From Gudongella sp049310905 (GTDB lineage: Bacteria; Bacillota; Clostridia; Tissierellales; Tissierellaceae): 12,571 nt of DNA. Position 1 is the stretch's first letter; every line of letters starts with the position of its first letter. Shown one piece after another: positions 1 to 6,509 of this stretch. The notes under the pieces are model-generated. The model was not told the origin of the DNA and made no database searches. It was given only the letters and a program-made list of their open reading frames with translations. Where the stretch lies: NCBI RefSeq assembly GCF_049310905.1, contig NZ_JBMEMN010000051.1, positions 1-12,571 on the forward strand, given 5' to 3'. The translations under genes were made by a program, and so were the position numbers.

Positions 1-4
1 TAAA

Positions 5-77
5 AAGCCCAGAATCTTACGGGTTCTCTTCATTTTTTGTTTGTGAGGGTAAAATCGGTCATTTCCCGATTACCCCT
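5..77 (+). repeat. Terminal inverted repeat, left copy (73 bp)
   Basis: These 73 bases are the exact reverse complement of 12499-12571; identity stops at position 78. The copy holds an imperfect stem-loop: GGGTAATCGG pairs with CCGATTTTACCC, leaving a 2-nt bulge, read on the minus strand from 75 to 47. The repeat replaces the continuation of the sugar-kinase gene and supplies its stop codon (70-72). This suggests the end of a mobile element or dispersed repeat that inserted into the gene. No transposase is visible because the window ends inside the repeat. Bases 1-4 probably continue it. Assembly ending inside a genomic repeat is the simplest reason for both contig ends. Confidence 0.9.
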
Positions 78-303
78 CCTCAATGAGTTTCTTTCCATAC
101 ATATCATCTCCCACAACCGAGTACATCTCGACCCTATTTCCCAGGAGTGCTATGTTTTCAGCGATATTTCTTCCAACACCTCCAGGAGAAAGCATGGTTT
201 TTCCCGGATTGGAATCACCAGGGATAAGTTGCCCGTGTGGAAAACCTGCAATATCCATATTGATACCGCCAATAACTGCTACCTTGTTTTGAGTCTGCGA
301 CAA
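70..303 (-). pseudogene. psuK: Truncated PfkB-family kinase, PsuK-like N-terminus
   Basis: This is the N-terminal quarter of a ribokinase/PfkB-family sugar kinase; the family is about 300 residues and only 77 remain. Visible motifs are GGINMDIAG (residues 12-20), DSNPGK (30-35) and PGGVGRNIAEN (40-50, the first PfkB signature region). The DSNPGK plus PGGVGRNIA combination is typical of pseudouridine kinase (E. coli PsuK/YeiC), which phosphorylates pseudouridine using ATP. I chose TTG at 303 as the start because a near-perfect ribosome binding site, AAGGTGGTGAT, ends five bases upstream; GTG codons at 315 and 312 lie inside that site. The reading frame enters the inverted repeat and stops at TAA (70-72), so the substrate lid, the catalytic Asp region and the ATP site are all missing. 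It is either disrupted by an insertion or cut by a misassembly at a repeat. Confidence 0.8.
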
Positions 304-335
304 ATTTATCACCACCTTCTAATGCTAGTGGAATA

Positions 336-341
336 ATTATA
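336..341 (-). promoter_or_regulatory. Probable -10 box for the kinase fragment
   Basis: A perfect TATAAT lies on the minus strand at 341-336, about 20-25 bases before the ribosome binding site of the kinase gene and just downstream of the yeiH terminator. No convincing -35 is seen 16-18 bases upstream, since that region is the terminator stem and T-tract. It would let the kinase be transcribed independently of yeiH. Confidence 0.4.
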
Positions 342-353
342 CCCAACAAGATC

Positions 354-382
354 AAAAAAACTCCGAGGAAACCGGAGTTTTT
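354..382 (-). terminator. Intrinsic terminator after yeiH
   Basis: CTCCG at 361-365 pairs with CGGAG at 373-377 across a 7-base loop. The stem is extended by flanking A and T runs, and seven Ts follow on the minus strand (360-354). It sits 21 bases after the yeiH stop. The A/T flanks make it potentially bidirectional. Confidence 0.85.
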
Positions 383-402
383 GGGGTATGACGAATATTA
401 TA

Positions 403-1419
403 TCAAATCTGGCCAAGGAAGCTTTGTACAGCAAATGATACAATGACAACAAGTGTAGATATGAGGAAACCATGTGCCATAGGAAGCAATCCAGATTTGG
501 CAAGTTTTGAGAAGTTGGTTTTTAAACCAATTGATCCCAATGCCATTACCATTAGGAATTTGCTGGTATCAGATAGTGTTAAACTTATTGAAGCAGGTAT
601 AAGGCCAGCGCTTTTTATACCAACCATAAGAAGGAACAAAGGGATAAACCAAGGGAATATCGCACTGATATCTACTTTTTTAGTAGAAACCAGGGAATCA
701 CCAATTGATTTGCTCCTTGAATTAATCCATGAGAAAATGAGGACTACCGGTACAATTGCCAGGGTTCTTGTGAGCTTTACAATAACTGCAAAGTTACCCG
801 CTGCATCTGAAAAGGCATATCCTGCTGCAACCACCGAAGACGTATCATTGACTGCAGTGCCTGTCCACAATCCAAATCCAAGATCGTTCATACCAAAGTA
901 GACTCCCATAAGAGGGAAGAGAACAACCATTACTACATCAAAAATAAATGTTGCAGAAATTGCATATGCAATTTGACTGTCCTCTGAATCTATAACCGGT
1001 GCAATTGCTGCAACAGCAGATGCGCCACAAATTCCAGTTCCCGCAGAAATCAAGCTGGATAGTCGCCAGTCCATGTCAAAAGCTTTCCCAAGGATATAGC
1101 CTCCTCCAAACGCTGCAAAAAGAGTGAAGGTCATAACTACAAGTGAATATTTGCCAACTTCGAGAACCTGGATAAAGCTCAAGCTTGTTCCCATCATTAT
1201 AATTGCAAATTTTAAAACTTTTTTGGAGGTAAAGGTTAAACCCTTAAGGAATATAGGGTATCTTGTCATTAGAGGGTTAAAGAGCATTCCTAGAAGCAGG
1301 GAAATAACTCCCGCTCCCATGGCGTGTGCCGGCATAAGGTTACTTATATGTAAGGATAAAACTGCCAGAATAACCGACATCAGTATTCCAGGTGTTGTTA
1401 GTATCAATGATTTGTTCAA
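403..1419 (-). CDS. yeiH: YeiH-family (UPF0324) putative sulfate exporter-type membrane protein
   Basis: A 338-residue polytopic inner-membrane protein of the YeiH family, which databases label putative sulfate exporter although the substrate is not firmly proven. The family hallmarks are GTGICGASA (residues 127-135) and GTAVNDTSSVVAAG (187-200). I estimate 8-10 hydrophobic segments across the whole length, which is normal for the family. The start is TTG at 1419, preceded by a strong AAGGAGATGA ribosome binding site. The gene diverges from a LysR-type regulator, the same arrangement as yeiE-yeiH in enteric bacteria, so the regulator probably controls it. Transcription ends at a clear terminator before a PsuK-like kinase fragment; enterics also have PfkB-type kinase genes (yeiI, psuK) near yeiH. 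The family call is secure. The transported anion is inference. Confidence 0.92.
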   Translation of the reverse strand: MNKSLILTTPGILMSVILAVLSLHISNLMPAHAMGAGVISLLLGMLFNPLMTRYPIFLKGLTFTSKKVLKFAIIMMGTSLSFIQVLEVGKYSLVVMTFTLFAAFGGGYILGKAFDMDWRLSSLISAGTGICGASAVAAIAPVIDSEDSQIAYAISATFIFDVVMVVLFPLMGVYFGMNDLGFGLWTGTAVNDTSSVVAAGYAFSDAAGNFAVIVKLTRTLAIVPVVLIFSWINSRSKSIGDSLVSTKKVDISAIFPWFIPLFLLMVGIKSAGLIPASISLTLSDTSKFLMVMALGSIGLKTNFSKLAKSGLLPMAHGFLISTLVVIVSFAVQSFLGQI

Positions 1420-1440
1420 AAAGTCATCTCCTTCCTGTAT

Positions 1441-1520
1441 AGATTGATTTTATCATTATTAAAGTATAAAATGAAGTTATAAATACTTATGTAACGATAA
1501 ATATATATTATGGGAGTGAT
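1441..1520. promoter_or_regulatory. Divergent yeiH/lysR promoter region with dyad operators
   Basis: This very AT-rich intergenic stretch must hold both promoters. On the minus strand an extended -10 (TGATAAAAT, 1454-1447 region) lies suitably upstream of yeiH, and TATACT (1468-1463) is an alternative. On the plus strand TATAAA (1478-1483) or TATATT (1504-1509) could serve the regulator. Two dyads are present: AAGTAT (1462-1467) with ATACTT (1483-1488), and TTAT (1487-1490) with ATAA (1497-1500). Both resemble the A/T-rich inverted repeats bound by LysR-type proteins and overlap the candidate promoter elements. Which promoter is used cannot be decided by eye. Confidence 0.5.
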
Positions 1521-1523
1521 AAA

Positions 1524-2417
1524 GTGTTTGATCAGAGAATCAATACATTTCTTACAGTATGTGATAATATGAGCTACACAAAAGCTGCAGAAAAGCTTTT
1601 CATTACTCAACCTGCAGTGACACAGCATGTTAAATATTTGGAAAAGAGATATAAGACAAGCTTCTTTACATATTCCAACAGGCAGTTGAATCTGACTAAG
1701 AGCGGTATGGAGTTCAAGAGGTATCTTCAGGAAGGCAAGGCAAGAGAAAAGCTTATGTCTGAGAAGTTAAAGGAAATTGACCAAGGTTTAAAGAAGTTAA
1801 GATTGGGTGCAACCCTCACAATAGGAGAATTCACAATAGCACCATTTATAAGAGACTTCCATAAGAAATTTGATGACTACAGAATATCAATTCAGGTTGA
1901 TAACACAAGAATTCTTATGAAGGAAATTGATAGTGGTTCTATCCATTTTGGTTTAATTGAAGGTTTATTCAATAAATCTGCATACGATTCCAGGCTTTTG
2001 ATTTTGAAGGAATTTGTTTTGGTTGTTTCTCCTGAGAGTGATTTGGCCAGGAAAAGGGAAGTTCAACTTGCAGATCTCCTTGAGGAAACCTTGATCATCA
2101 GAGAAAAGGGGTCTGGCTCCAGAGAGGTCTTGGAAAGAGGTCTTGCTGAGCGAAATTATTCACTGGATGATTTCAGGGAAGTGATAAGAATTGGAAATGT
2201 AAATCTCATGAAAAAAATGGTCAGGGATGGGCTGGGTATAAGTTTTATGTATGAGGATGCAGTGCAGGATGAAATTAATGAAGGTAGTCTCGTGAGGGTC
2301 CACATCAGTAATTTTAACATATTGAGGGAATTTAATTTTGTGAGCATAAAGGATTCACCATTTCCAGAGGATTTGGATGTGTTCTATAAATATTTCAAGG
2401 AAAAGATTGCTGGTTAG
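1524..2417 (+). CDS. LysR-family transcriptional regulator (YeiE/CysL-like context)
   Basis: A cytoplasmic 297-residue LysR-type regulator of normal family length. The N-terminal winged helix-turn-helix (about residues 1-60) contains the signature SYTKAAEKLFITQPAVTQHV and LEKRY. A linker helix follows, and from about residue 90 a periplasmic-binding-protein-like effector domain runs to the end. The start is GTG at 1524, with GGGAGTGAT just upstream. It diverges from yeiH, and in enterics that partner is YeiE, reported to respond to sulfite; Bacillus CysL is a related sulfur regulator. It is followed after 20 bases by a cysteine peptidase with its own ribosome binding site, so these two and probably the aminotransferase form one transcript. 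The effector is unknown; the sulfite link comes from context only. Confidence 0.9.
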   Translation: MFDQRINTFLTVCDNMSYTKAAEKLFITQPAVTQHVKYLEKRYKTSFFTYSNRQLNLTKSGMEFKRYLQEGKAREKLMSEKLKEIDQGLKKLRLGATLTIGEFTIAPFIRDFHKKFDDYRISIQVDNTRILMKEIDSGSIHFGLIEGLFNKSAYDSRLLILKEFVLVVSPESDLARKREVQLADLLEETLIIREKGSGSREVLERGLAERNYSLDDFREVIRIGNVNLMKKMVRDGLGISFMYEDAVQDEINEGSLVRVHISNFNILREFNFVSIKDSPFPEDLDVFYKYFKEKIAG

Positions 2418-2437
2418 AATAGGAAAGGAGAAGAGTT

Positions 2438-3058
2438 ATGATACTGAATCATCAAGCCTTTCAGATTGGGAACGACTACGGGGGAAAACAGCAATGGTTA
2501 TCAGAATCAGGAGTAAAGAACAAATTTTGGTCAGACCGCTCTTGCGGCGTCGCAGCTTCTGCAAATCTTATGACATATCTGGGAATTCAATATGAGGAGT
2601 TGGCAGACTTATACCATGGGAATTCAAAAGAAGACTACACTCATCTGATGGAAGAGCTATATGCTTATATTAAGCCTGGAATATTTGGCATACCAACTGT
2701 AGAAAAAATGGCAAAAGGTCTTACCAAGTATATGAACAGTAAGGGAATCCAGATGATGCCATGTACAAAAAAATGGTTATTTGATGTTAAGGATGGCAGC
2801 AGTTTCATAAGGGGAGGATTGGCACAGGGAACTCCAGTACTGCTTCTTACTTGGAACTATTCGGACAGGGAGCTAAAAAATCATTGGGTAACTGTAACAG
2901 GATGGGATGTAGTGTATGGTGAAGAATATATGACAGTTTCAAACTGGGGTAAAAAGAGGACTTATTCATATGACAAATGGGTTAGTGAAAGATCTTTGTT
3001 AAAGGGGGCGCTATACTTTTCCAGAAATAAGTGTCTGGATGCACCAGATATGATATGA
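2438..3058 (+). CDS. Stand-alone C39-like cysteine peptidase, uncharacterised
   Basis: A 206-residue soluble protein with no signal peptide and no membrane segment. It shows a papain/C39-like catalytic pattern: WSDRSCGVAASANLM with nucleophile Cys36 in the helix start, NHWVTVTGW with His149, and VSNWG with Asn169, followed by a Tyr/Trp-rich strand. Spacing and motifs fit the C39-like (Peptidase_C39_2) group. There is no ABC transporter domain, so it is not a conventional bacteriocin exporter-processor, and I see no double-glycine leader peptide gene nearby. The start ATG at 2438 has AAAGGAG at a good distance. It lies 20 bases after the LysR gene and 56 before the aminotransferase with no terminator between, which points to co-expression. 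The other clan with a similar Cys-His core is the phytochelatin-synthase group; the NWG motif makes that less likely. Substrate unknown. Confidence 0.75.
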   Translation: MILNHQAFQIGNDYGGKQQWLSESGVKNKFWSDRSCGVAASANLMTYLGIQYEELADLYHGNSKEDYTHLMEELYAYIKPGIFGIPTVEKMAKGLTKYMNSKGIQMMPCTKKWLFDVKDGSSFIRGGLAQGTPVLLLTWNYSDRELKNHWVTVTGWDVVYGEEYMTVSNWGKKRTYSYDKWVSERSLLKGALYFSRNKCLDAPDMI

Positions 3059-3059
3059 T

Positions 3060-3075
3060 TTATTTTATAAAATAA
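3060..3075. promoter_or_regulatory. 16-bp perfect A/T palindrome before the aminotransferase
   Basis: TTATTTTATAAAATAA is a perfect dyad beginning two bases after the peptidase stop codon. It could be an operator or the AT-rich core of an internal promoter for the aminotransferase, but I see no properly spaced -35/-10 pair. Low-complexity AT sequence gives such palindromes by chance, so the call is weak. Confidence 0.25.
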
Positions 3076-3114
3076 TTTTGCTTGAGCCAATAATAATTGA
3101 TTGGAGGAGTTCAG

Positions 3115-4236
3115 ATGAAAATAAAACCGTTTAAGGTAGAACAGTGGATGAATGAATACGAGATGGATGCAAAATTCAATATCGCTGAGACATGTGTGGA
3201 TTCAATGTCCTTGTCGGAGTTAATAAAAATTTCAGGAGTAGACAAGGACAGCTTGCTTGACGATATACTTGATTTAAAGATGACATATGGTTACATAACT
3301 GGAAATCCAAGACTTAAGGACGCAATTGCAGATCTTTACAAGGGAGTCGATCGAGACGACATATTAACAACAAACGGTGGGATAGGAGCAAACAACCTGG
3401 TTCTAAATACTATCGTCGAGCCTGGAGATGGAGTGGTGTCAATTATTCCCACGTATCAGCAGCTTTATTCAATTCCAGAGTCACTTGGAGCGGAAGTTAA
3501 GATAATGTACCTTCAGAAGGAAAATCATTTTCTTCCGGACATTGAAAAATTATCTGGGATGGTAGATAAAAACACAAAGATTATTTGTTTAAACAACCCC
3601 AACAATCCAACCGGAGCATTGATACCTGAGGATATGATGATTCAGATAGTTGAAGTAGCAAAAACAGTGGATGCATACATCCTTTGTGACGAGGTATACA
3701 GAGGACTAAATCAGGATGGTAGCTATCAGAAATCAATAGTAGAGCTTTATGACAAGGGAATTGGTACAAGCAGCATGTCAAAGGTGTTTTCACTTGCAGG
3801 ACTTAGATTGGGGTGGATAGCAACAAGAAATAAGGATTTGATGGAGAGGTTTTTCAGCCACAGGGATTATAGTATAATAAGCTGCGGAATGATTGATGAG
3901 GTATTCGGGGCTCTGGCTCTTGAAAACAAGGATAAGATACTTCAGAGAAATCGTTCAATAATAATAGAAAACCTACAGATTCTGGATGACTGGATAAAAG
4001 CACATGAAAAGTACTCCTATATTAAACCTTTAGCCGGTACCACTGCCTTGGTTTTTTATGACTATGACATCAGTGCATTTGAGTTTTGCATTGGACTAAT
4101 GGAGCATTCTAAAACCTTTGTTACACCGGGGTCTTGTTTTGAATATGAAAACAGCTTCAGGATAGGATACGCATCCTCAAAGGAAACATTAATTGAAGGA
4201 TTGAAGAATATGGAAGATTACTCGAAAACCCTATAA
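3115..4236 (+). CDS. Class I/II PLP-dependent aminotransferase
   Basis: A 373-residue fold-type I aminotransferase. Diagnostic residues are visible in order: YGYITGNPRLKDAIA (58-72, N-terminal substrate region), NNPNNPTG (160-167; Asn164 contacts PLP), CDEVYRG (191-197; Asp192 binds the pyridine nitrogen, Tyr195 the O3'), SMSKVFSLAGLRLGW (220-234) with Schiff-base Lys223 and phosphate-binding Arg231, and SFRIGYAS with Arg349, which would bind the substrate carboxylate. I chose ATG at 3115: a TTG-initiated extension to 3097 would place the ribosome binding site GGAGGAG inside the gene. Length is slightly below the usual 390. It ends 10 bases before a strong terminator and is probably co-transcribed with the LysR and peptidase genes. 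The amino donor and acceptor cannot be read from sequence, and a C-S lyase activity (MalY/PatB-like) is not excluded. Confidence 0.88.
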   Translation: MKIKPFKVEQWMNEYEMDAKFNIAETCVDSMSLSELIKISGVDKDSLLDDILDLKMTYGYITGNPRLKDAIADLYKGVDRDDILTTNGGIGANNLVLNTIVEPGDGVVSIIPTYQQLYSIPESLGAEVKIMYLQKENHFLPDIEKLSGMVDKNTKIICLNNPNNPTGALIPEDMMIQIVEVAKTVDAYILCDEVYRGLNQDGSYQKSIVELYDKGIGTSSMSKVFSLAGLRLGWIATRNKDLMERFFSHRDYSIISCGMIDEVFGALALENKDKILQRNRSIIIENLQILDDWIKAHEKYSYIKPLAGTTALVFYDYDISAFEFCIGLMEHSKTFVTPGSCFEYENSFRIGYASSKETLIEGLKNMEDYSKTL

Positions 4237-4246
4237 ATGGAAATAG

Positions 4247-4275
4247 AAAAATGCTGGGAGCTCCCGGCATTTTTT
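4247..4275 (+). terminator. Strong intrinsic terminator after aminotransferase
   Basis: AAAATGCTGGGAG at 4248-4260 pairs with CTCCCGGCATTTT from 4261, with one G-T wobble. The tip GGGAGCTCCC is self-complementary. A run of Ts (4270-4275) follows immediately. It separates the LysR-peptidase-aminotransferase unit from the next promoter. Confidence 0.92.
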
Positions 4276-4276
4276 C

Positions 4277-4305
4277 TTGACAAAAGAGGAGAGAGGATAT
4301 AAGAT
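4277..4305 (+). promoter_or_regulatory. Sigma-A-type promoter of the BASS-like transporter
   Basis: Perfect -35 TTGACA at 4277-4282, a 17-base spacer, then -10 TAAGAT at 4300-4305 (four of six matches). It begins two bases after the upstream terminator's T-tract. The -10 is embedded in the left arm of the palindrome at 4300-4341, so a protein bound to that dyad would block the polymerase. Confidence 0.7.
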
Positions 4306-4341
4306 ATCATAGAATACCCAGAGGGGGTATATAATATCTTA
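4300..4341 (+). promoter_or_regulatory. Nested dyad operator/leader hairpin, CsoR/CstR-like core
   Basis: Outer arms TAAGATAT (4300-4307) and ATATCTTA (4334-4341) are perfect inverted repeats. Inside them ATACCC (4314-4319) and GGGTAT (4325-4330) form a second perfect dyad around AGAGG. The core resembles the C-tract/G-tract palindromes bound by CsoR-family (DUF156) repressors, which sense copper, persulfides or formaldehyde. The outer arm overlaps the -10 box on the left, and its last base is the first base of the AGGAGG ribosome binding site (4341-4346) on the right. The element could therefore act as a DNA operator or as an RNA hairpin limiting translation. No DUF156 regulator is encoded in the window. 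Confidence 0.55.
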
Positions 4342-4353
4342 GGAGGAATTACA

Positions 4354-5343
4354 ATGTTCAAAATCCTTGCACATATAAAGAAAAAGCTTGTCATCTACTT
4401 ACCCGTTACAATGATACTTGCAATTATATTCGGATATTTTATGGATCCAACACCATTTAAGGCCTTGGTTCCAGCAGTTGTATTCTTTATGGTTTATCCA
4501 ATGATGATAACATTAAGATACAGTGAATTGTTTTCCAAAGGAAATACAAAACTACATTTGGTAGCACAGGGAATCAACTTTGTTATTTTCCCTTTGATGG
4601 GGTTTTTGATCGGTAGAATCTTTTTTCCTGGCAATACCCATATTATGATGGGACTTCTTCTGATGGCACTTCTTCCAACATCCGGAATGACAATATCCTG
4701 GACTGGATTTGCAAAAGGCAACGTTTCGGCAGCCATAAAGATGATGGTTGTTGGCTTGATACTTGGATCAGTATTAATGCCTTTCTACCTGAATGTTTTT
4801 ATGGGAGAAACAGCAGGGATACCATTTATGAAAATCATTAATGAAATAGTCAAAGTAGTATTTATACCAATGGCTTTGGGTTTTACGACTCAGAAAATAT
4901 TATTGAAAAAGTTCGGGAAAGATCGGTTTCAGAATGAATTCAAAACTAAAATCCCACTGATTGCAACAGCTGCTTTAATCGGTATAGTATTCATTTCAAC
5001 TGCAATGAGGGCAAAGGTTATAGTTGCTGACCCTGCGATGCTAGTAAAAATATTCTTGGTTCTATCTGCTTCCTACGCAGTAGCGTTTCTTGTTGTAACG
5101 ATTATTGCAAGGTCAATGTTTGAAAGAGAAGATGGTATTGCACTCATCTATGGAACAGTAATGAGAAACCTTTCAATTGCATTGGCAATAGCACTTTCAA
5201 TATTTTCTACTTCTGGTCCAGAGGTGGCACTTATTGTAGCTGTTGGTTTTGTCGTTCAGATTCAAGGTGCAGCCCTTTATCTTAAACTCGTAGATAAGGT
5301 TTACATACCTAATCTAAGCATTCCATTGCTTGAGTCAAACTAA
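4354..5343 (+). CDS. BASS/ACR3-superfamily transporter, cysteine-free
   Basis: A 329-residue integral membrane protein with about ten hydrophobic segments, consistent with the bile acid:sodium symporter (BASS)/ACR3 superfamily. MVYPMMITLRYSEL (46-59) and LPTSGMTISWTGFAKGN (107-123) match the conserved regions that in ACR3 arsenite exporters read roughly RCxAMV...W...AKGD. The conserved, functionally essential cysteine of ACR3 is absent here; Thr109/Ser110 occupy that region and the whole protein contains no cysteine. A canonical arsenite pump is therefore unlikely. The ATG at 4354 follows AGGAGG at eight bases. The gene is transcribed alone, with a promoter and nested palindrome before it and a terminator after. 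The substrate is unknown; a sulfur or organic anion is inferred from the neighbours. Confidence 0.82.
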   Translation: MFKILAHIKKKLVIYLPVTMILAIIFGYFMDPTPFKALVPAVVFFMVYPMMITLRYSELFSKGNTKLHLVAQGINFVIFPLMGFLIGRIFFPGNTHIMMGLLLMALLPTSGMTISWTGFAKGNVSAAIKMMVVGLILGSVLMPFYLNVFMGETAGIPFMKIINEIVKVVFIPMALGFTTQKILLKKFGKDRFQNEFKTKIPLIATAALIGIVFISTAMRAKVIVADPAMLVKIFLVLSASYAVAFLVVTIIARSMFEREDGIALIYGTVMRNLSIALAIALSIFSTSGPEVALIVAVGFVVQIQGAALYLKLVDKVYIPNLSIPLLESN

Positions 5344-5360
5344 ATCGAAGAATTGAAAGG

Positions 5361-5392
5361 CATCGATCAAATAAGTTGATCGGTGTTTTTTT
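5361..5392 (+). terminator. Intrinsic terminator after BASS-like transporter
   Basis: CATCGATCAA (5361-5370) pairs with TTGATCGGTG (5376-5385), with one G-T wobble and a five-base loop, followed by seven Ts. It lies 17 bases after the stop codon. Confidence 0.92.
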
Positions 5393-5422
5393 GCATGTAA
5401 TCACCTGTATTAAATTATTTTA

Positions 5423-5534
5423 TTGATAATGATTACTCATAAGAATAACCAATTTGAATCGATAAATAGATGTATGGTAATATATAAATACATCTTTTTA
5501 CGTGACAAAAATTTATCAAATATAATAAGGAGGG
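5423..5534 (+). promoter_or_regulatory. AT-rich promoter/leader of the TDT transporter with 8-bp dyad
   Basis: The 150-base gap before the TDT gene holds a candidate -35 TTGATA (5423-5428) without a good -10 at 17 bases. It also holds a perfect dyad, AGATGTAT (5468-5475) with ATACATCT (5488-5495), around a TATATAA core and followed by Ts. The dyad may be an operator over a promoter or a weak attenuator hairpin. A perfect TATAAT at 5521-5526 directly abuts the ribosome binding site AAGGAGGG (5527-5534), too close to serve as the -10 of a translated mRNA with that site. Confidence 0.4.
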
Positions 5535-5539
5535 TTTGG

Positions 5540-6478
5540 ATGAAGAGTATTATTGAGAGAGTCCCGGTGCCGATAACTGGTCTTTTCCTTGGTCTTGCGG
5601 CGACTGGAAATCTTGTTCAAAGCTACGGAGAGAGCTATAGAAGCATTTTTGGTTTTGTAGCATTGATTCTGTTTATTGCAGTTTTGCTTAAGTTGATTCT
5701 AAATGGAGAAGCGGTAAAAAAGGAACTGGAAAATCCTGTGGTTGCAAGTGTATATCCAACACTGACAATGGGCATGATGCTACTGGCTACATATTTGAAA
5801 CCTGTAATGCCTGGCATAGCACCGTATTTCTGGGGAACTGCTATTATTCTACATAGTTATTTGATTATTCGTTTCAGTGTAAGATTTCTAAAGGATTTTA
5901 ATATCAAGAAGGTTTTTCCATCCTGGTACATAGTTTATGTAGGTATTGTGGTGGGTTCAGTTACAAGTCCTGCTTTTCAGATGCAGGCTTTAGGAAGGAT
6001 ATTATTTTGGTTTGGTCTGGCTTCTTATTTTGCTTTACTGCCTGTAGTTCTTAAAAGGGTTTTGGTTGTAAAAGAAATACCTGAACCGGCCTTGCCTACA
6101 TTTGTAATAATGTGCGCACCCGCCAGCTTGCTTTTGGCTGGTTATATGAATGCATTCCCTGTAAAGAGTATTGTGATGGTGTTATTTCTTTTGGCATTAT
6201 CACAGGTGACATACATATATGTACTTGTAAAGCTGCCGAAGCTTTTGGGACTTAAGTTTTATCCCTCATACTCGGCATTTACATTTCCAATGGTAATAAC
6301 TGCAATATCCCTAAAAGCTACAGCAGGATATTTTAGCAACCTTGGTATGGACAACAATATTCTTGGTGCACTTGTTAAGTTGCAGGAATTTGTGGCAGTT
6401 GCTCTAGTTCTATATGTACTTGCAAGATATTTGGTCCATATGCGACCATCTGCAGTGAAAATAAAGGCAGCAGCTTAA
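5540..6478 (+). CDS. TDT-family (TehA/SLAC1/Mae1/Ssu1-type) transporter
   Basis: A 312-residue protein with about ten hydrophobic helices and the organisation of the tellurite-resistance/dicarboxylate (TDT) family. The opening VPVPITGLFLGLAATGN (8-24) is a recognisable first-helix signature, and a central PSWYIVYVGIVVGSVTSP stretch follows. The family covers malate uptake (Mae1), sulfite efflux (Ssu1), anion channels (SLAC1) and E. coli TehA, so substrate cannot be assigned by homology alone. The ATG at 5540 was chosen because AAGGAGGG lies five bases upstream; the frame is open further upstream, but those codons would encode low-complexity leader sequence. It is followed after 31 bases, with a fresh AAGGAGG site, by the C_GCAxxG_C_C protein, so the two are probably one operon. 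Confidence 0.85.
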   Translation: MKSIIERVPVPITGLFLGLAATGNLVQSYGESYRSIFGFVALILFIAVLLKLILNGEAVKKELENPVVASVYPTLTMGMMLLATYLKPVMPGIAPYFWGTAIILHSYLIIRFSVRFLKDFNIKKVFPSWYIVYVGIVVGSVTSPAFQMQALGRILFWFGLASYFALLPVVLKRVLVVKEIPEPALPTFVIMCAPASLLLAGYMNAFPVKSIVMVLFLLALSQVTYIYVLVKLPKLLGLKFYPSYSAFTFPMVITAISLKATAGYFSNLGMDNNILGALVKLQEFVAVALVLYVLARYLVHMRPSAVKIKAAA

Positions 6479-6509
6479 TTGTAAAAACTATAAGGAGGAA
6501 TTATACATA

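Noticed and set aside
443..901. Plus-strand open frame of 152 codons
   Set aside because: It lies wholly antisense inside yeiH, which has family motifs along its full length; the antisense product shows no recognisable domain and no good ribosome binding site.
2438..3058. Bacteriocin processing and export system
   Set aside because: The C39-like domain stands alone: there is no ABC transporter, no double-glycine leader peptide and no immunity-like gene around it.
5423..5539. N-terminal extension of the TDT protein
   Set aside because: The open frame continues upstream, but the strong AAGGAGGG site five bases before ATG 5540 and the family's usual N-terminus fix the start there.
5394..5539. 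Riboswitch upstream of the TDT gene
   Set aside because: No conserved aptamer class could be recognised, only one simple dyad and AT-rich sequence.
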